In this document: one piece after another, positions 18,502 through 26,224 of the stretch
Layout: each line of letters begins with the position of its first letter
Position numbering within the stretch: the first letter of the stretch is position 1
DNA from: Roseiarcus sp963741845
Lineage (GTDB): Bacteria; Pseudomonadota; Alphaproteobacteria; Rhizobiales; Beijerinckiaceae
Length of the DNA: 64,000 nucleotides
Assembly (NCBI GenBank): GCA_963741845.1
Contig: CAVUJV010000024.1
Location: 248,001 to 312,000 of the forward strand
Direction of reading: 5' to 3'
The notes under the pieces: generated by a model
Databases searched by the model: none
What the model was told of the DNA's origin: nothing
The model's input: only the letters and a program-made list of their open reading frames with translations
Translations under genes and position numbers: made by a program

Positions 18502-18540
18502 AATAGGCAGTGGCGTTTGCCCTGTTGCCTACTGCCTATT
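18502..18540. repeat. Inverted repeat between rpoA and rplQ
   Basis: AATAGGCAGT and ACTGCCTATT form a perfect 10-bp inverted repeat around a 19-base loop. The surrounding bases repeat variants of GCCTACTGCC. It lies inside the transcribed rpoA-rplQ spacer and looks like a dispersed repeat rather than a terminator, as no T-tract follows. Confidence 0.65.
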
Positions 18541-18609
18541 TGCCGACTGCCTTTCAAAGAGCGGCCGTTCCTTGGCACGGCGGCCGAGAGACCCAAGAAG
18601 GAGACCGCC

Positions 18610-19023
18610 ATGTATCACGGACGCGCGAAGCGCCGTTTCAACCGCACCGCCGAGCATCGCCAGGCGATGTTCGCCAATATGGCCCAGGCGCTCATCAAGC
18701 ATGAGCAGATCATGACGACCCTGCCCAAGGCGAAGGACCTTCGCCCGGTGGTCGAGAAGCTCGTCACGCTCGGCAAGAAGGGCGACCTGCACGCGCGCCG
18801 CATCGCGATCTCGCGCCTGCGCGATCCGGAACTCGTCAAGAAGCTGATCGACGTGCTCGGGCCCCGCTACAAGGCTCGCAACGGCGGCTACACCCGGATC
18901 ATGAAGGCCGGCTTCCGTCAGGGCGACAACGCCGCGATGGCGGTCATCGAATTCGTCGACCGCGACGTCGACGCGAAGGGCAAGGATTCCGGCCCGGTTC
19001 GGGCGGCGGACGCGCAGAGCTGA
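18610..19023 (+). CDS. rplQ: 50S ribosomal protein L17
   Basis: A 137-residue large-subunit protein. The start MYHGRAKRRFNRTAEHRQAMFANMAQALI is diagnostic. An in-frame upstream extension of 31 residues lies across the repeat and is not coding. The ATG follows AAGGAGA. The last gene of the alpha operon; a strong terminator follows. Confidence 0.99.
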   Translation: MYHGRAKRRFNRTAEHRQAMFANMAQALIKHEQIMTTLPKAKDLRPVVEKLVTLGKKGDLHARRIAISRLRDPELVKKLIDVLGPRYKARNGGYTRIMKAGFRQGDNAAMAVIEFVDRDVDAKGKDSGPVRAADAQS

Positions 19024-19056
19024 AGCGGCGCGGGTTTCAGCGCCAGACTTTTCATG

Positions 19057-19085
19057 AAGGGCGGGGCTTCGGCGCCGCCCTTTTT
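19057..19085 (+). terminator. Factor-independent terminator after rplQ
   Basis: AAGGGCGG ... CCGCCCTT forms a GC-rich hairpin with a short loop and is immediately followed by TTTTT, 34 bp after the rplQ stop. Confidence 0.85.
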
Positions 19086-19216
19086 GCGTCGATGGCTCGG
19101 CGCATGGCCGGGTCGGCGGGTGGGCGCGACAAGAATCCGCCGTCCGCCGCAAAAAGCCCTTAAGGCTTCGTTAGGCCGGCAGCAGGGAACTGAGGCAACA
19201 ATATCGGACGCATGCA

Positions 19217-20482
19217 ATGGGGTCGGACGCCGACTTGAATTCAGGCAACGCCGCCACGCCCGGGGTAATTGGTGGAGGCAATCAGGCGAGCGCGCCGCAA
19301 GCCGGCGCCTCGCCGGCTCCGGTCGCGTCATCCGGCCCGGAGGCGGCCCAATCGCTCAAGGGCGCCTTGGCGGCCCTCGATCGGAGGGACTATTCGACGG
19401 CCCGGCGGCTTTTCGAGGCGCTCGGCCGGAAGGACGCCGCCGAGGCGATCGACAGCGCTCTGGCGGCTCTCGACCGCAAGGATTTCGCGGCGGCCCAGGG
19501 GCTGTTCGAGGCGCTCGCGTTGCCCAAGCTCGCGCCCGGGATGGAGGATCTCGCGGCGCCCGAGGCCCCGGGCGAAGCCCGAGAGAAGCCGGCGGCGCCG
19601 CCGCTTGAGTCGGCTCCCTTCGTGGATCCGGAGGACCGCCCGCGCGCGCCGCGAGCGGAAAGGCCAGGAAAGCGAAGCCTGAGACCTCATTTGCTGGGAG
19701 TCTCGCTGGCGCTGCTGGCGATCTTCGGGGTGGCGGCCGTTTATGTCTCACAGAGGGCCGAACCGCTCGCGGCGGCCTATGGTCATGTGGCCGAAGCTCC
19801 CGCCCAGGTCGTCGATCTCGTAAAGGCGCTCGTGAAATCGGTCACGGGCTCGGGCCGGGGTGAGACGGAGCGCTCCGAGATGAGCGATATTCGCGCCGCC
19901 CTCGCACAGGCGACGACCCGGCTCGACAAGCTCGAACGCGAGTATGGAGCGCGCCTCGACAAGCTCGGCGAAGAAGTCGATGCGAATTCCGCGACCAGGC
20001 TTGCAGAGATTACGGCGCGACTCGACGCGCTTGATAAGAAAGCTGCCGCGCCGGCCGCCGAAAGCCCCGACCTCGCGGCGAGGCTCGACAAACTGGAGAA
20101 GCAAGCCGCCTTGGCGCCCGCGTCGGAAATCGCGGACCTCAAAACACGGCTCGACAGGCTGGAGAAGCAAGCCGCCGTCGCGGCCGCAAGTCCGTCCAAG
20201 CCCGTCGCGCGCGCCGCCCCGAAGCCTTCCGCGCTGACGGCGAGGGCGCAGCCTTCCGCCAAATTCGATCCGCCCGTCGCCCCCGGCCGCGTCCTGCAAG
20301 ACTACGCCGTCGAGGATGTGCGGGGCGGGGTGGCGGTCGTCGACGGCCGCTATGGGACGCTCGAAGTGGCGCCCGGCGATTTCATTCCGGGGGCGGGACG
20401 CGTCCTGCGCATCGAGAGACGCGGAGGCGACTGGGTCGTTCTGACAAGCGGCGGCGTGATCGCGAGCGGCGCGCCATATTAG
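19217..20482 (+). CDS. Hypothetical membrane-anchored coiled-coil protein
   Basis: 421 residues, function unknown. The N-terminal third is Ala/Pro-rich and contains two similar units (ALAALDRRDYSTARRLFEAL and ALAALDRKDFAAAQGLFEAL). One transmembrane segment (about 163-182, LLGVSLALLAIFGVAAVYV) divides a cytoplasmic N-terminus from an exported part. The exported part has heptad-like repeats of the type LDKLEKQAA (about 235-330) and ends in a compact, conserved-looking domain (PGRVLQDYAVEDVRGGVAVVDGRYGTLEVAPGDFIPGAGRV). It lies between the ribosomal operon terminator and a periplasmic protease. An envelope role is plausible but unproven. Confidence 0.7.
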   Translation: MGSDADLNSGNAATPGVIGGGNQASAPQAGASPAPVASSGPEAAQSLKGALAALDRRDYSTARRLFEALGRKDAAEAIDSALAALDRKDFAAAQGLFEALALPKLAPGMEDLAAPEAPGEAREKPAAPPLESAPFVDPEDRPRAPRAERPGKRSLRPHLLGVSLALLAIFGVAAVYVSQRAEPLAAAYGHVAEAPAQVVDLVKALVKSVTGSGRGETERSEMSDIRAALAQATTRLDKLEREYGARLDKLGEEVDANSATRLAEITARLDALDKKAAAPAAESPDLAARLDKLEKQAALAPASEIADLKTRLDRLEKQAAVAAASPSKPVARAAPKPSALTARAQPSAKFDPPVAPGRVLQDYAVEDVRGGVAVVDGRYGTLEVAPGDFIPGAGRVLRIERRGGDWVVLTSGGVIASGAPY

Positions 20483-20637
20483 CGCGGTTCCCAGTTGCCG
20501 CGCTGCGGCCGCGGTCGCGGAGCCGCGCCGGACATGATCCTGCTCACTTCCCGCGCTAGCCCCCCGCATAACGGCTGTGCTTGCAGCCCGATCCCGCGCC
20601 GCCCATATCGTCGGCGCACTCATCTCCGGAGGATGGT

Positions 20638-22036
20638 TTGATTCGTTTGGCGCTCGTCGTGATTCTCGCGCTCGTCTCTGGCGCGGCTTTCGCCGACACG
20701 ACGGAAAGAGTCCTTCCGGACAGCCGAGTCCAGGTCCACCTGTCGCTCGCGCCGGTCGTGAAGAAGGCGCAGCCTGCGGTCGTCAATGTCTATGTGTCGC
20801 GCGTGCAGACGATGCCGCGCAATCCGCTCTTCGACGATCCGATCTTCCGCCGCTTCTTTGGCGGCGAGGGCGCGGAGAGCAAGCGGGTGCAGCGGGCGCT
20901 TGGCTCGGGCGTCATCATCGACAAGTCCGGGCTGGTCGTCACCAACAACCACGTCGTCGAAGGTATGACGGACGTCCGGGTCGCCCTTAACGACAAGCGC
21001 GAATACGAGGCCAGCGTCGTGCTGGCCGATCCGCGCACCGACCTCGCGGTCCTGAAGATGAAGGGCGCCGACGGCGACTTTCCCGTGCTCGAACTCGGCG
21101 ACTCCGACAAGCTCGAGGTCGGCGATTTCGTCATCGCCATCGGCGATCCGTTCGGCGTCGGGCAGACCGTCACGCAGGGGATCGTCTCGGCGCTGGCGCG
21201 CACCCAGATCGGCGCGAGCGACTACGGCTTCTTCATCCAGACGGATGCGGCGATCAATCCCGGCAATTCGGGCGGCGCGCTGGTCGATATGGACGGCAAG
21301 CTCGTCGGCATCAATTCGATGATCTATTCCCGCTCCGGCGGCAACATGGGTCTCGGCTTCGCGATCCCCGTCAATATGGTGAAGGGCGTGATCGTCGCCG
21401 CCCGCGAAGGCGGCAAGACCGTCAAACGGCCGTGGCTCGGCGCGACGCTGCAGAATGTCTCGAACGACATCGCCGAGAATTTGGGCCTCGCGCGGCCGGC
21501 CGGCGCGCTGGTGGTGGACGTCGACAAGGAAGGCCCCGCCGCGGCGGCGGGCCTCAAGCGCGGCGACGTGATCGCCGCAATCGACGGACAGACGATCGAG
21601 GACCCCCAGAGCGTCGGCTTCCGCCTCGGCGTGAAGCCGGTCGGCGGCGCGGCGAAGCTCGCGGTGCTGCGCGACGGCAAGACGCTCGACCTCGCGCTGA
21701 ATCTGATGGCCGCCCCCGAAATCCCGCCGCGCGACGCGCTGACGATCCGGGGCGCCTCGCCCTTCGAGGGGGCGGAGGTGATGAATCTGTCGCCCGCGGT
21801 TATCGAGGAGCTGTCGCTCGATGCGCCGCCGAAGGGCGTCGTGGTCGCTTCGGTCAGAGACAACTCGACGGCGGCCGCGGTCGGCGTCCAGAAGGGCGAC
21901 GTCGTCCTTGGGGTCAACGGGCGAGAGATCGCCACCACCCGCGACCTCGAGAAGGCGTGCGCGGAGCGCGCCCGCTGGTGGGATCTCGACCATCCGCAGG
22001 GGCGGCCAGACCATCCGCACGCAGATCGGCGGCTGA
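20638..22036 (+). CDS. DegP/HtrA-like periplasmic serine protease (one frameshift near the 3' end)
   Basis: About 465 residues after repair. The signal peptide MIRLALVVILALVSGAAFA starts at a TTG placed five bases after GGAGG. The trypsin-like domain has His in TNNHVVEG, Asp in DPRTDLAVLK and Ser in NPGNSGGAL. Two PDZ domains follow (about 265-350 and 385-460). Removing one G from GGG near 21977 changes the C-terminus from an unrelated read-through to ...STIRRGGQTIRTQIGG, ending at the TGA at 22036. It degrades or refolds damaged envelope proteins. Its position after rplQ is usual in Hyphomicrobiales. Confidence 0.9.
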
Positions 22037-22040
22037 CCTC

Positions 22041-22076
22041 GAAAAAATGGCAGGGCGTCCGGGCGGACGTCCTGCC
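22041..22076 (-). terminator. Factor-independent terminator of the ParA-type gene
   Basis: GGCAGGGCGTCC and GGACGTCCTGCC pair with one G-T wobble around a GGGC loop (22049-22076). Read on the minus strand, the hairpin is followed within two bases by TTTTTT. Confidence 0.8.
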
Positions 22077-22120
22077 GAGGATAGGCGCGAGTGGGGAGGA
22101 GGGCCTCGCGCCGAAAAACC

Positions 22121-22777
22121 TTATGCCGCCTTGCGCGCCGCCGTCCGGGGCCTTGCGCGCTGAAGCCGCCGCCGGATCGAGAGCCAGAGGCTTCGCATTT
22201 CCTCCGCCGCCGCGCCGCCGGGGTTCAATTCGCTCACGCCCCAGCCGAGCCGGGCCGCTTCCTGATAATCGACGCGGGACAGGACGAGCGGCGAGATCAG
22301 CGCGCCCATCTCTTCCAAAGTCTCGACGCCGTCCCTGACCCGCGCCGTCTGCTGGGCCGGCGGGCACTGGTTCAGGAGAAAGACGAACTCGGCGCCGACC
22401 TCCCTGAGGGCCTCGCGGGTCCTGGCGCTCGCCCACAGGTCGAACATCGAGGGGCGCGAGGGAATGATGTTGAGGTCGGCGACCACCATCGCCGCCGCTG
22501 ACGCCGGACCTTCGGCGCCGGGCGTGTCGATGATGGCGAGGGTGACGCCGCCAGCCTTGAGCCGGGCGAGGGTCGCAGGCAGGCGGGCCGCTCCGGAGGC
22601 TACCACGGCGATGTCGGATGCGGCCCGCGTCTTCGCCCAGTGCATGAGCGATCCCTGCGGGTCCATGTCGATGACGCAGACTTTCTCTTTCGCCTCATGG
22701 GCCGCCACCGCCAGGGACGAGGCGAGCGTGCTCTTTCCCGAGCCGCCCTTCTGGGTGACAAACGCAATGGTCCGCAT
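22121..22777 (-). CDS. ParA/MinD-family ATPase
   Basis: A 218-residue P-loop ATPase with the deviant Walker A motif KGGSGKST near the N-terminus, DMDPQGSLMHW (Walker A') and IIDTPGAEG (Walker B). Its size fits the short orphan ParA-like proteins that segregate plasmids or position protein complexes. There is no parB beside it, so it is not an obvious chromosome partition system. MRTIAFVTQKGG was taken as the start; 45 upstream in-frame residues look non-coding. A terminator follows. Confidence 0.8.
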   Translation of the reverse strand: MRTIAFVTQKGGSGKSTLASSLAVAAHEAKEKVCVIDMDPQGSLMHWAKTRAASDIAVVASGAARLPATLARLKAGGVTLAIIDTPGAEGPASAAAMVVADLNIIPSRPSMFDLWASARTREALREVGAEFVFLLNQCPPAQQTARVRDGVETLEEMGALISPLVLSRVDYQEAARLGWGVSELNPGGAAAEEMRSLWLSIRRRLQRARPRTAARKAA

Positions 22778-22930
22778 TCCGGTTCCGTCTCGCCTCAGGC
22801 TTCCTGCGCGGAGTCGCGCAGGCGTTAAAGAACCCTTGCGAGTTGAGACGGATTTTCTTAACAGGCGGTTACGATTGGCCGGCCGGTCGGCGTCTGTCGC
22901 AAATTGACACAATGCTTCGCGACGACCCTG

Positions 22931-23332
22931 TCAGACCCCTGGACTTCCCGCTTTGAACTCGGGGTCGTTGGCGAGCAGAATTGGCGAGCCGTGCGGAGTC
23001 GCCCGGATCGCGCGATCCCAGGCCGCCTCGCGCAGGACGACGGCCTCGCGGGTCATGAGGCCCTTCTCGATCGCAAGCCTTTCGAGCGCCGCGATCCAGC
23101 AGCGATAATAGGCGTCTTTCGCGCCGTGCGCGCCGGTCGCCCGGTCGGCGGCGATTTCGCGCGCCAAAGCGTCCGCCCATTCCTTTTCGGTGAAGCGCTT
23201 CGCGTCCTGCAGCGCGACGACCATCGCGAAAGCCTGCGCCTGCCAGGGCTCGTCAAAAAGCAGGCCGTCGTCGCGCGGGAGGGGGTCGGCCGCGCCTACA
23301 GAGCCGTCGTGGGGATCACGCGGCGCGGTCAT
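22931..23332 (-). CDS. Nitrile hydratase accessory protein (activator)
   Basis: A 133-residue protein resembling the nitrile hydratase activator/P14K family, which helps load cobalt into the alpha subunit. The family shares ancestry with the beta-subunit N-terminus, seen here in FDEPWQAQAFAMVVALQDAKRFTEKEWADAL and YYRCWIAALERLAIEKGL. Its ATG overlaps the beta-subunit stop (ATGA), so it is coupled to nthB. The third gene of the nthA-nthB-activator operon. Confidence 0.87.
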   Translation of the reverse strand: MTAPRDPHDGSVGAADPLPRDDGLLFDEPWQAQAFAMVVALQDAKRFTEKEWADALAREIAADRATGAHGAKDAYYRCWIAALERLAIEKGLMTREAVVLREAAWDRAIRATPHGSPILLANDPEFKAGSPGV

Positions 23333-23997
23333 GCGACGTCCGGCTCGAGATAGCTTTCCCATGCGTCGAGCGCGACCTCGACGGCGCCGTCGCTGTTCTC
23401 GCCCCAGAGCTCGGCGCCCGAGAAACGCACCGAATAGAGCCACTCCGGACTTGGCCCCCGCCCCGAGGCGTTGGCGTCGGGCAACACGAACACGCCATGC
23501 ACGCGTGCGATCGCGCCGCGCCTGCCATGGGCGTAGCGCGGCAGGCGATTATGTCCGGTCGTATTGATATTGCGCGTCCTCACCGCGTCGCCGACCGCGA
23601 AGCGCGCCGGAGCGTTCGACGCGCGGTCATAGGGCGATCCCCTGGCGAGCATGGACGCGACCGCGTCGGAACTGATCGGCGGCTGCGTCTTCTTCGAAGG
23701 GTGAAGCGAGCGTCCGGAGGCGATTTCCTCCGCCGTCGCCAGGCCGCGCGCCACGAGCAGCTTTTCGAGCGCCTTGAACCAGACTTCATAATAGCTGGAG
23801 GACAGATATTCGACCGGGTGCAGCGTCTCGCGCGCGTGCCGCATCATGTCCAGGTTCCATTCGCCAAGCGCTCCGGCGCCGATCACGAGGGCAAGGGCGC
23901 GCCTTTCCCAGTCCGTGTGGAAGTAAGGGGCTCCTTCCGGCTCGGGGACGATCGGGCCGAAACCCATCATGCCGCCGAGGTCCTGACCGCCGTTCAT
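23329..23997 (-). CDS. nthB: Nitrile hydratase beta subunit
   Basis: A 222-residue beta subunit. The N-terminal helical part carries MNGGQDLGGMMGFGPIVPEPEGAPYFHTDWERRALAL. The C-terminal SH3-like barrel has DAVRTRNINTTGHNRLPRYAHGRRGAIARVHGVFVLPDANA, with the Arg residues that contact the oxidised cysteines of the alpha subunit. Its start overlaps the nthA stop by four bases. It forms the heterotetramer that hydrates nitriles to amides. Confidence 0.95.
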   Translation of the reverse strand: MNGGQDLGGMMGFGPIVPEPEGAPYFHTDWERRALALVIGAGALGEWNLDMMRHARETLHPVEYLSSSYYEVWFKALEKLLVARGLATAEEIASGRSLHPSKKTQPPISSDAVASMLARGSPYDRASNAPARFAVGDAVRTRNINTTGHNRLPRYAHGRRGAIARVHGVFVLPDANASGRGPSPEWLYSVRFSGAELWGENSDGAVEVALDAWESYLEPDVA

Positions 23998-24665
23998 TCG
24001 CCCGCCTCCGCGGCGACCGCCGCCGGATCGAGCGGAAGCCCGGCGCCGATCATCGAGTTGCGCGTCACAAGGGCGGCGAGGCGGTCCTCGGTCCATCCCT
24101 CCGTTCCCTCGGGCCGCATCGGCACGACGAGGTAACGGATCTCCGCCGTTGAATCCCAGACCTTGATCCGGGTTTCCGGCGGCAAGGACACGCCGAACTC
24201 CTCAAGAACGCCGCGCGGGTCGATCACCGCCCGCGACCGATAGGGCGCGGACTTGTACCAGACGGGAGGCAGCCCGAGGACCGGCCAGGGATAGCACGAG
24301 CACAACGTGCACACGGTCAGATTGTGGACGTCGGGAGTGTTCCAGACCGCCACCATATGTTCGCCCTGCCGCCCGCCGAAGCCCAGCGATCCAATCGCCG
24401 CTGTCGCATCCTCGCGCAGCCAGTCGCGAAAAGCCGGATCGACCCAGCTTTTCGCCACGACGCGGGCGCCATTGCGCGGGCCGACTTTGGTCTCATAAAT
24501 CTCGACGATCGTGTCGAGCGCGGCGGCGTCGACATAGCCCTTGTCGATGAGCAGCGATTCGAGCGCCCGCACCCGCAGCGCGGCGTCGGAGGTCGAATCG
24601 TCGTCGTCATGGTCGTGACGATGGGCGTGAATTGCGCCGCCGATCGGCTCCGGCCTTGCGACCAT
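23994..24665 (-). CDS. nthA: Nitrile hydratase alpha subunit, cobalt type
   Basis: A 223-residue alpha subunit with the metal claw V-C-T-L-C-S-C at 118-124 (Cys119, Cys122, Cys124). Thr in the third position marks cobalt enzymes; iron enzymes have Ser. A His/Asp-rich stretch near the N-terminus (HAHRHDHDDDD, 13-23) may help metal acquisition. The ATG is preceded by a purine-rich GGGAGGAAGAGGGG. The first gene of the operon. The product converts nitriles to amides, which the amidase genes around 58-61 kb could use further. Confidence 0.96.
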   Translation of the reverse strand: MVARPEPIGGAIHAHRHDHDDDDSTSDAALRVRALESLLIDKGYVDAAALDTIVEIYETKVGPRNGARVVAKSWVDPAFRDWLREDATAAIGSLGFGGRQGEHMVAVWNTPDVHNLTVCTLCSCYPWPVLGLPPVWYKSAPYRSRAVIDPRGVLEEFGVSLPPETRIKVWDSTAEIRYLVVPMRPEGTEGWTEDRLAALVTRNSMIGAGLPLDPAAVAAEAGE

Positions 24666-24691
24666 GCCCCTCTTCCTCCCGCACGAAGCGA

Positions 24692-24723
24692 CAGCGTCCC
24701 CTCAAGGCCTTGAGGGGACGCTG
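24692..24723. repeat. Perfect 32-bp palindrome between purC and nthA
   Basis: Two 16-base arms, CAGCGTCCCCTCAAGG and its exact reverse complement, meet with no loop. It lies 27 bp upstream of the nthA start and 46 bp downstream of the purC stop. It may act as a terminator-like hairpin for purC, as an operator, or be a mobile palindromic repeat. Confidence 0.8.
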
Positions 24724-24767
24724 ACGTCTCAAGCATACCCGCGGCGGCTCACCGCCGAAGGCTCGCC

Positions 24768-25532
24768 TTATTGCACGAGCCGCGGGCCGCCGGCGCGGGG
24801 CGTCTCGGACTCCTGCATGACGCCGAGCCGACGGGCGACCTCCGTATAGGCCTCGATCATGCCGCCGAGATCCTTGCGGAACCGGTCCTTGTCGAGCTTG
24901 TCGTTGGTCTTGACGTCCCAGAGGCGACACGAATCGGGGCTGATCTCGTCGGCCAGCACGATCCGCATGTTCTCGCCTTCCCAGAGGCGGCCGCATTCGA
25001 TCTTGAAGTCGACGAGCCGGATGCCGACCCCAAGAAAGAGGCCGGTCAGGAAATCGTTCACACGGATCGCCAGCGCCATGATGTCGTCGATCTCGGGCGG
25101 CGAGGCCCAGCCGAAAGCCGTGATGTGCTCTTCCGAAACCAGCGGGTCGTTGAGCTGGTCGTTCTTGTAATAGAACTCGATGATCGAACGCGGCAGTTGC
25201 GTCCCTTCCTCGAGACCCAGGCGGGTCGCGAGCGAACCCGCCGCCACATTGCGGACCACGACTTCAAGCGGAATGATCTCAACCTCGCGAATCAGCTGCT
25301 CGCGCATGTTGAGGCGACGGATGAAATGGGTCGGAACCCCGATCTCGTTCAGGCGCTGGAAGATATATTCGGAGATGCGGTTGTTGAGGACGCCCTTGCC
25401 CTCGATCACCTCGTGCTTCTTGGCGTTGAAAGCGGTCGCGTCGTCCTTGAAATGCTAAATCAGCGTGCCCGGCTCCGGGCCCTCGTAGAGAACCTTCGCT
25501 TTTCCTTCGTAAATTCGGCGGCGGCGATTCAT
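24768..25532 (-). CDS. purC: SAICAR synthetase PurC, interrupted by an in-frame TAG
   Basis: A 254-codon reading frame for phosphoribosylaminoimidazole-succinocarboxamide synthase (purine synthesis), starting MNRRRRIYEGKAKVLYEGPEPGTLI. Codon 26 (25455-25457) is TAG where the family has Gln before HFKDDATAFN. The rest of the protein is intact (NNRISEYIFQRLNEIGVPTHF, EVVVRNVAAGS, GTQLPRSIIEFYYKND, SPDSCRLWDVKTNDKLDKDRFRKDLG). A restart at a downstream ATG would lose the ATP-binding loop (YEGKAK). A sequencing error or a CAG-to-TAG change is the simplest reading. Confidence 0.9.
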
Positions 25533-26224
25533 GCGGTGCGACCGTGGCTTGAGAAAATCCATGCACGTGGCCTTTTCTGGTGACATCCCGTCTGGGCCCG
25601 TAGGCGCTCTAACGGAATATGGGGATTCGGGCCGCCAAAGCCAACCATTGGTCTCGTCCGGACCGGGGGCCAACCCCCGCGGCCAACTTAGCCGATCGGG
25701 CTGGCTTTCACAAACATTCCGGGACTGGATTGAGGTCGAAGGCCACAACGCCTTCAGAACTTCGACGGGAGCGGAAGAGGTCAGCCCGCCAGCCTCGCCA
25801 TCCGCGCGGCCTCCGTTCAAGGGCGGCTCGTGAAAGGGAGGCTTGGACGGCGGAATTTAGCGTTTCGATTTGAGTGTTTTCAATGCTTTAAGTCCGATTT
25901 TAGCGTCGTCTCGTCGCCTCTCGCTCCGCAAACGGCCTGCCTTCGGCAATCGTCAGCTCCGCGAAGGGAGGAGTCTTTGGGTCCTTCCGGCAGCGTTCAG
26001 CCCCTGTCCCCGGCCGTCCCCACAGAGGCGGCGTCGCTGCTGGCGCCGTCCTCATTCGGCCGGCTCGCCTCCGACATGGAAATAATTATGCAGCCATCCG
26101 GCCATTCCGGCAAGAAAATGTCAATTCCCTGTCGGTAGCACAGGATATGTCCGGATTAGAGAGCCACGGGTCGGCGTCCCGCGTTCAGCCGCACATGCCG
26201 GGGATACTTGCCCGGAAGCGCCCC
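25533..26224. other. Gene-poor region between purC and the IlvD/Edd gene
   Basis: About 690 bases with no supportable gene on either strand. Composition is uneven: a low-GC pocket at about 25855-25910 and another at 26075-26150. Short ORFs here show no recognisable motif. It must contain the purC promoter. No tRNA-like fold or terminator was found. Confidence 0.5.
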
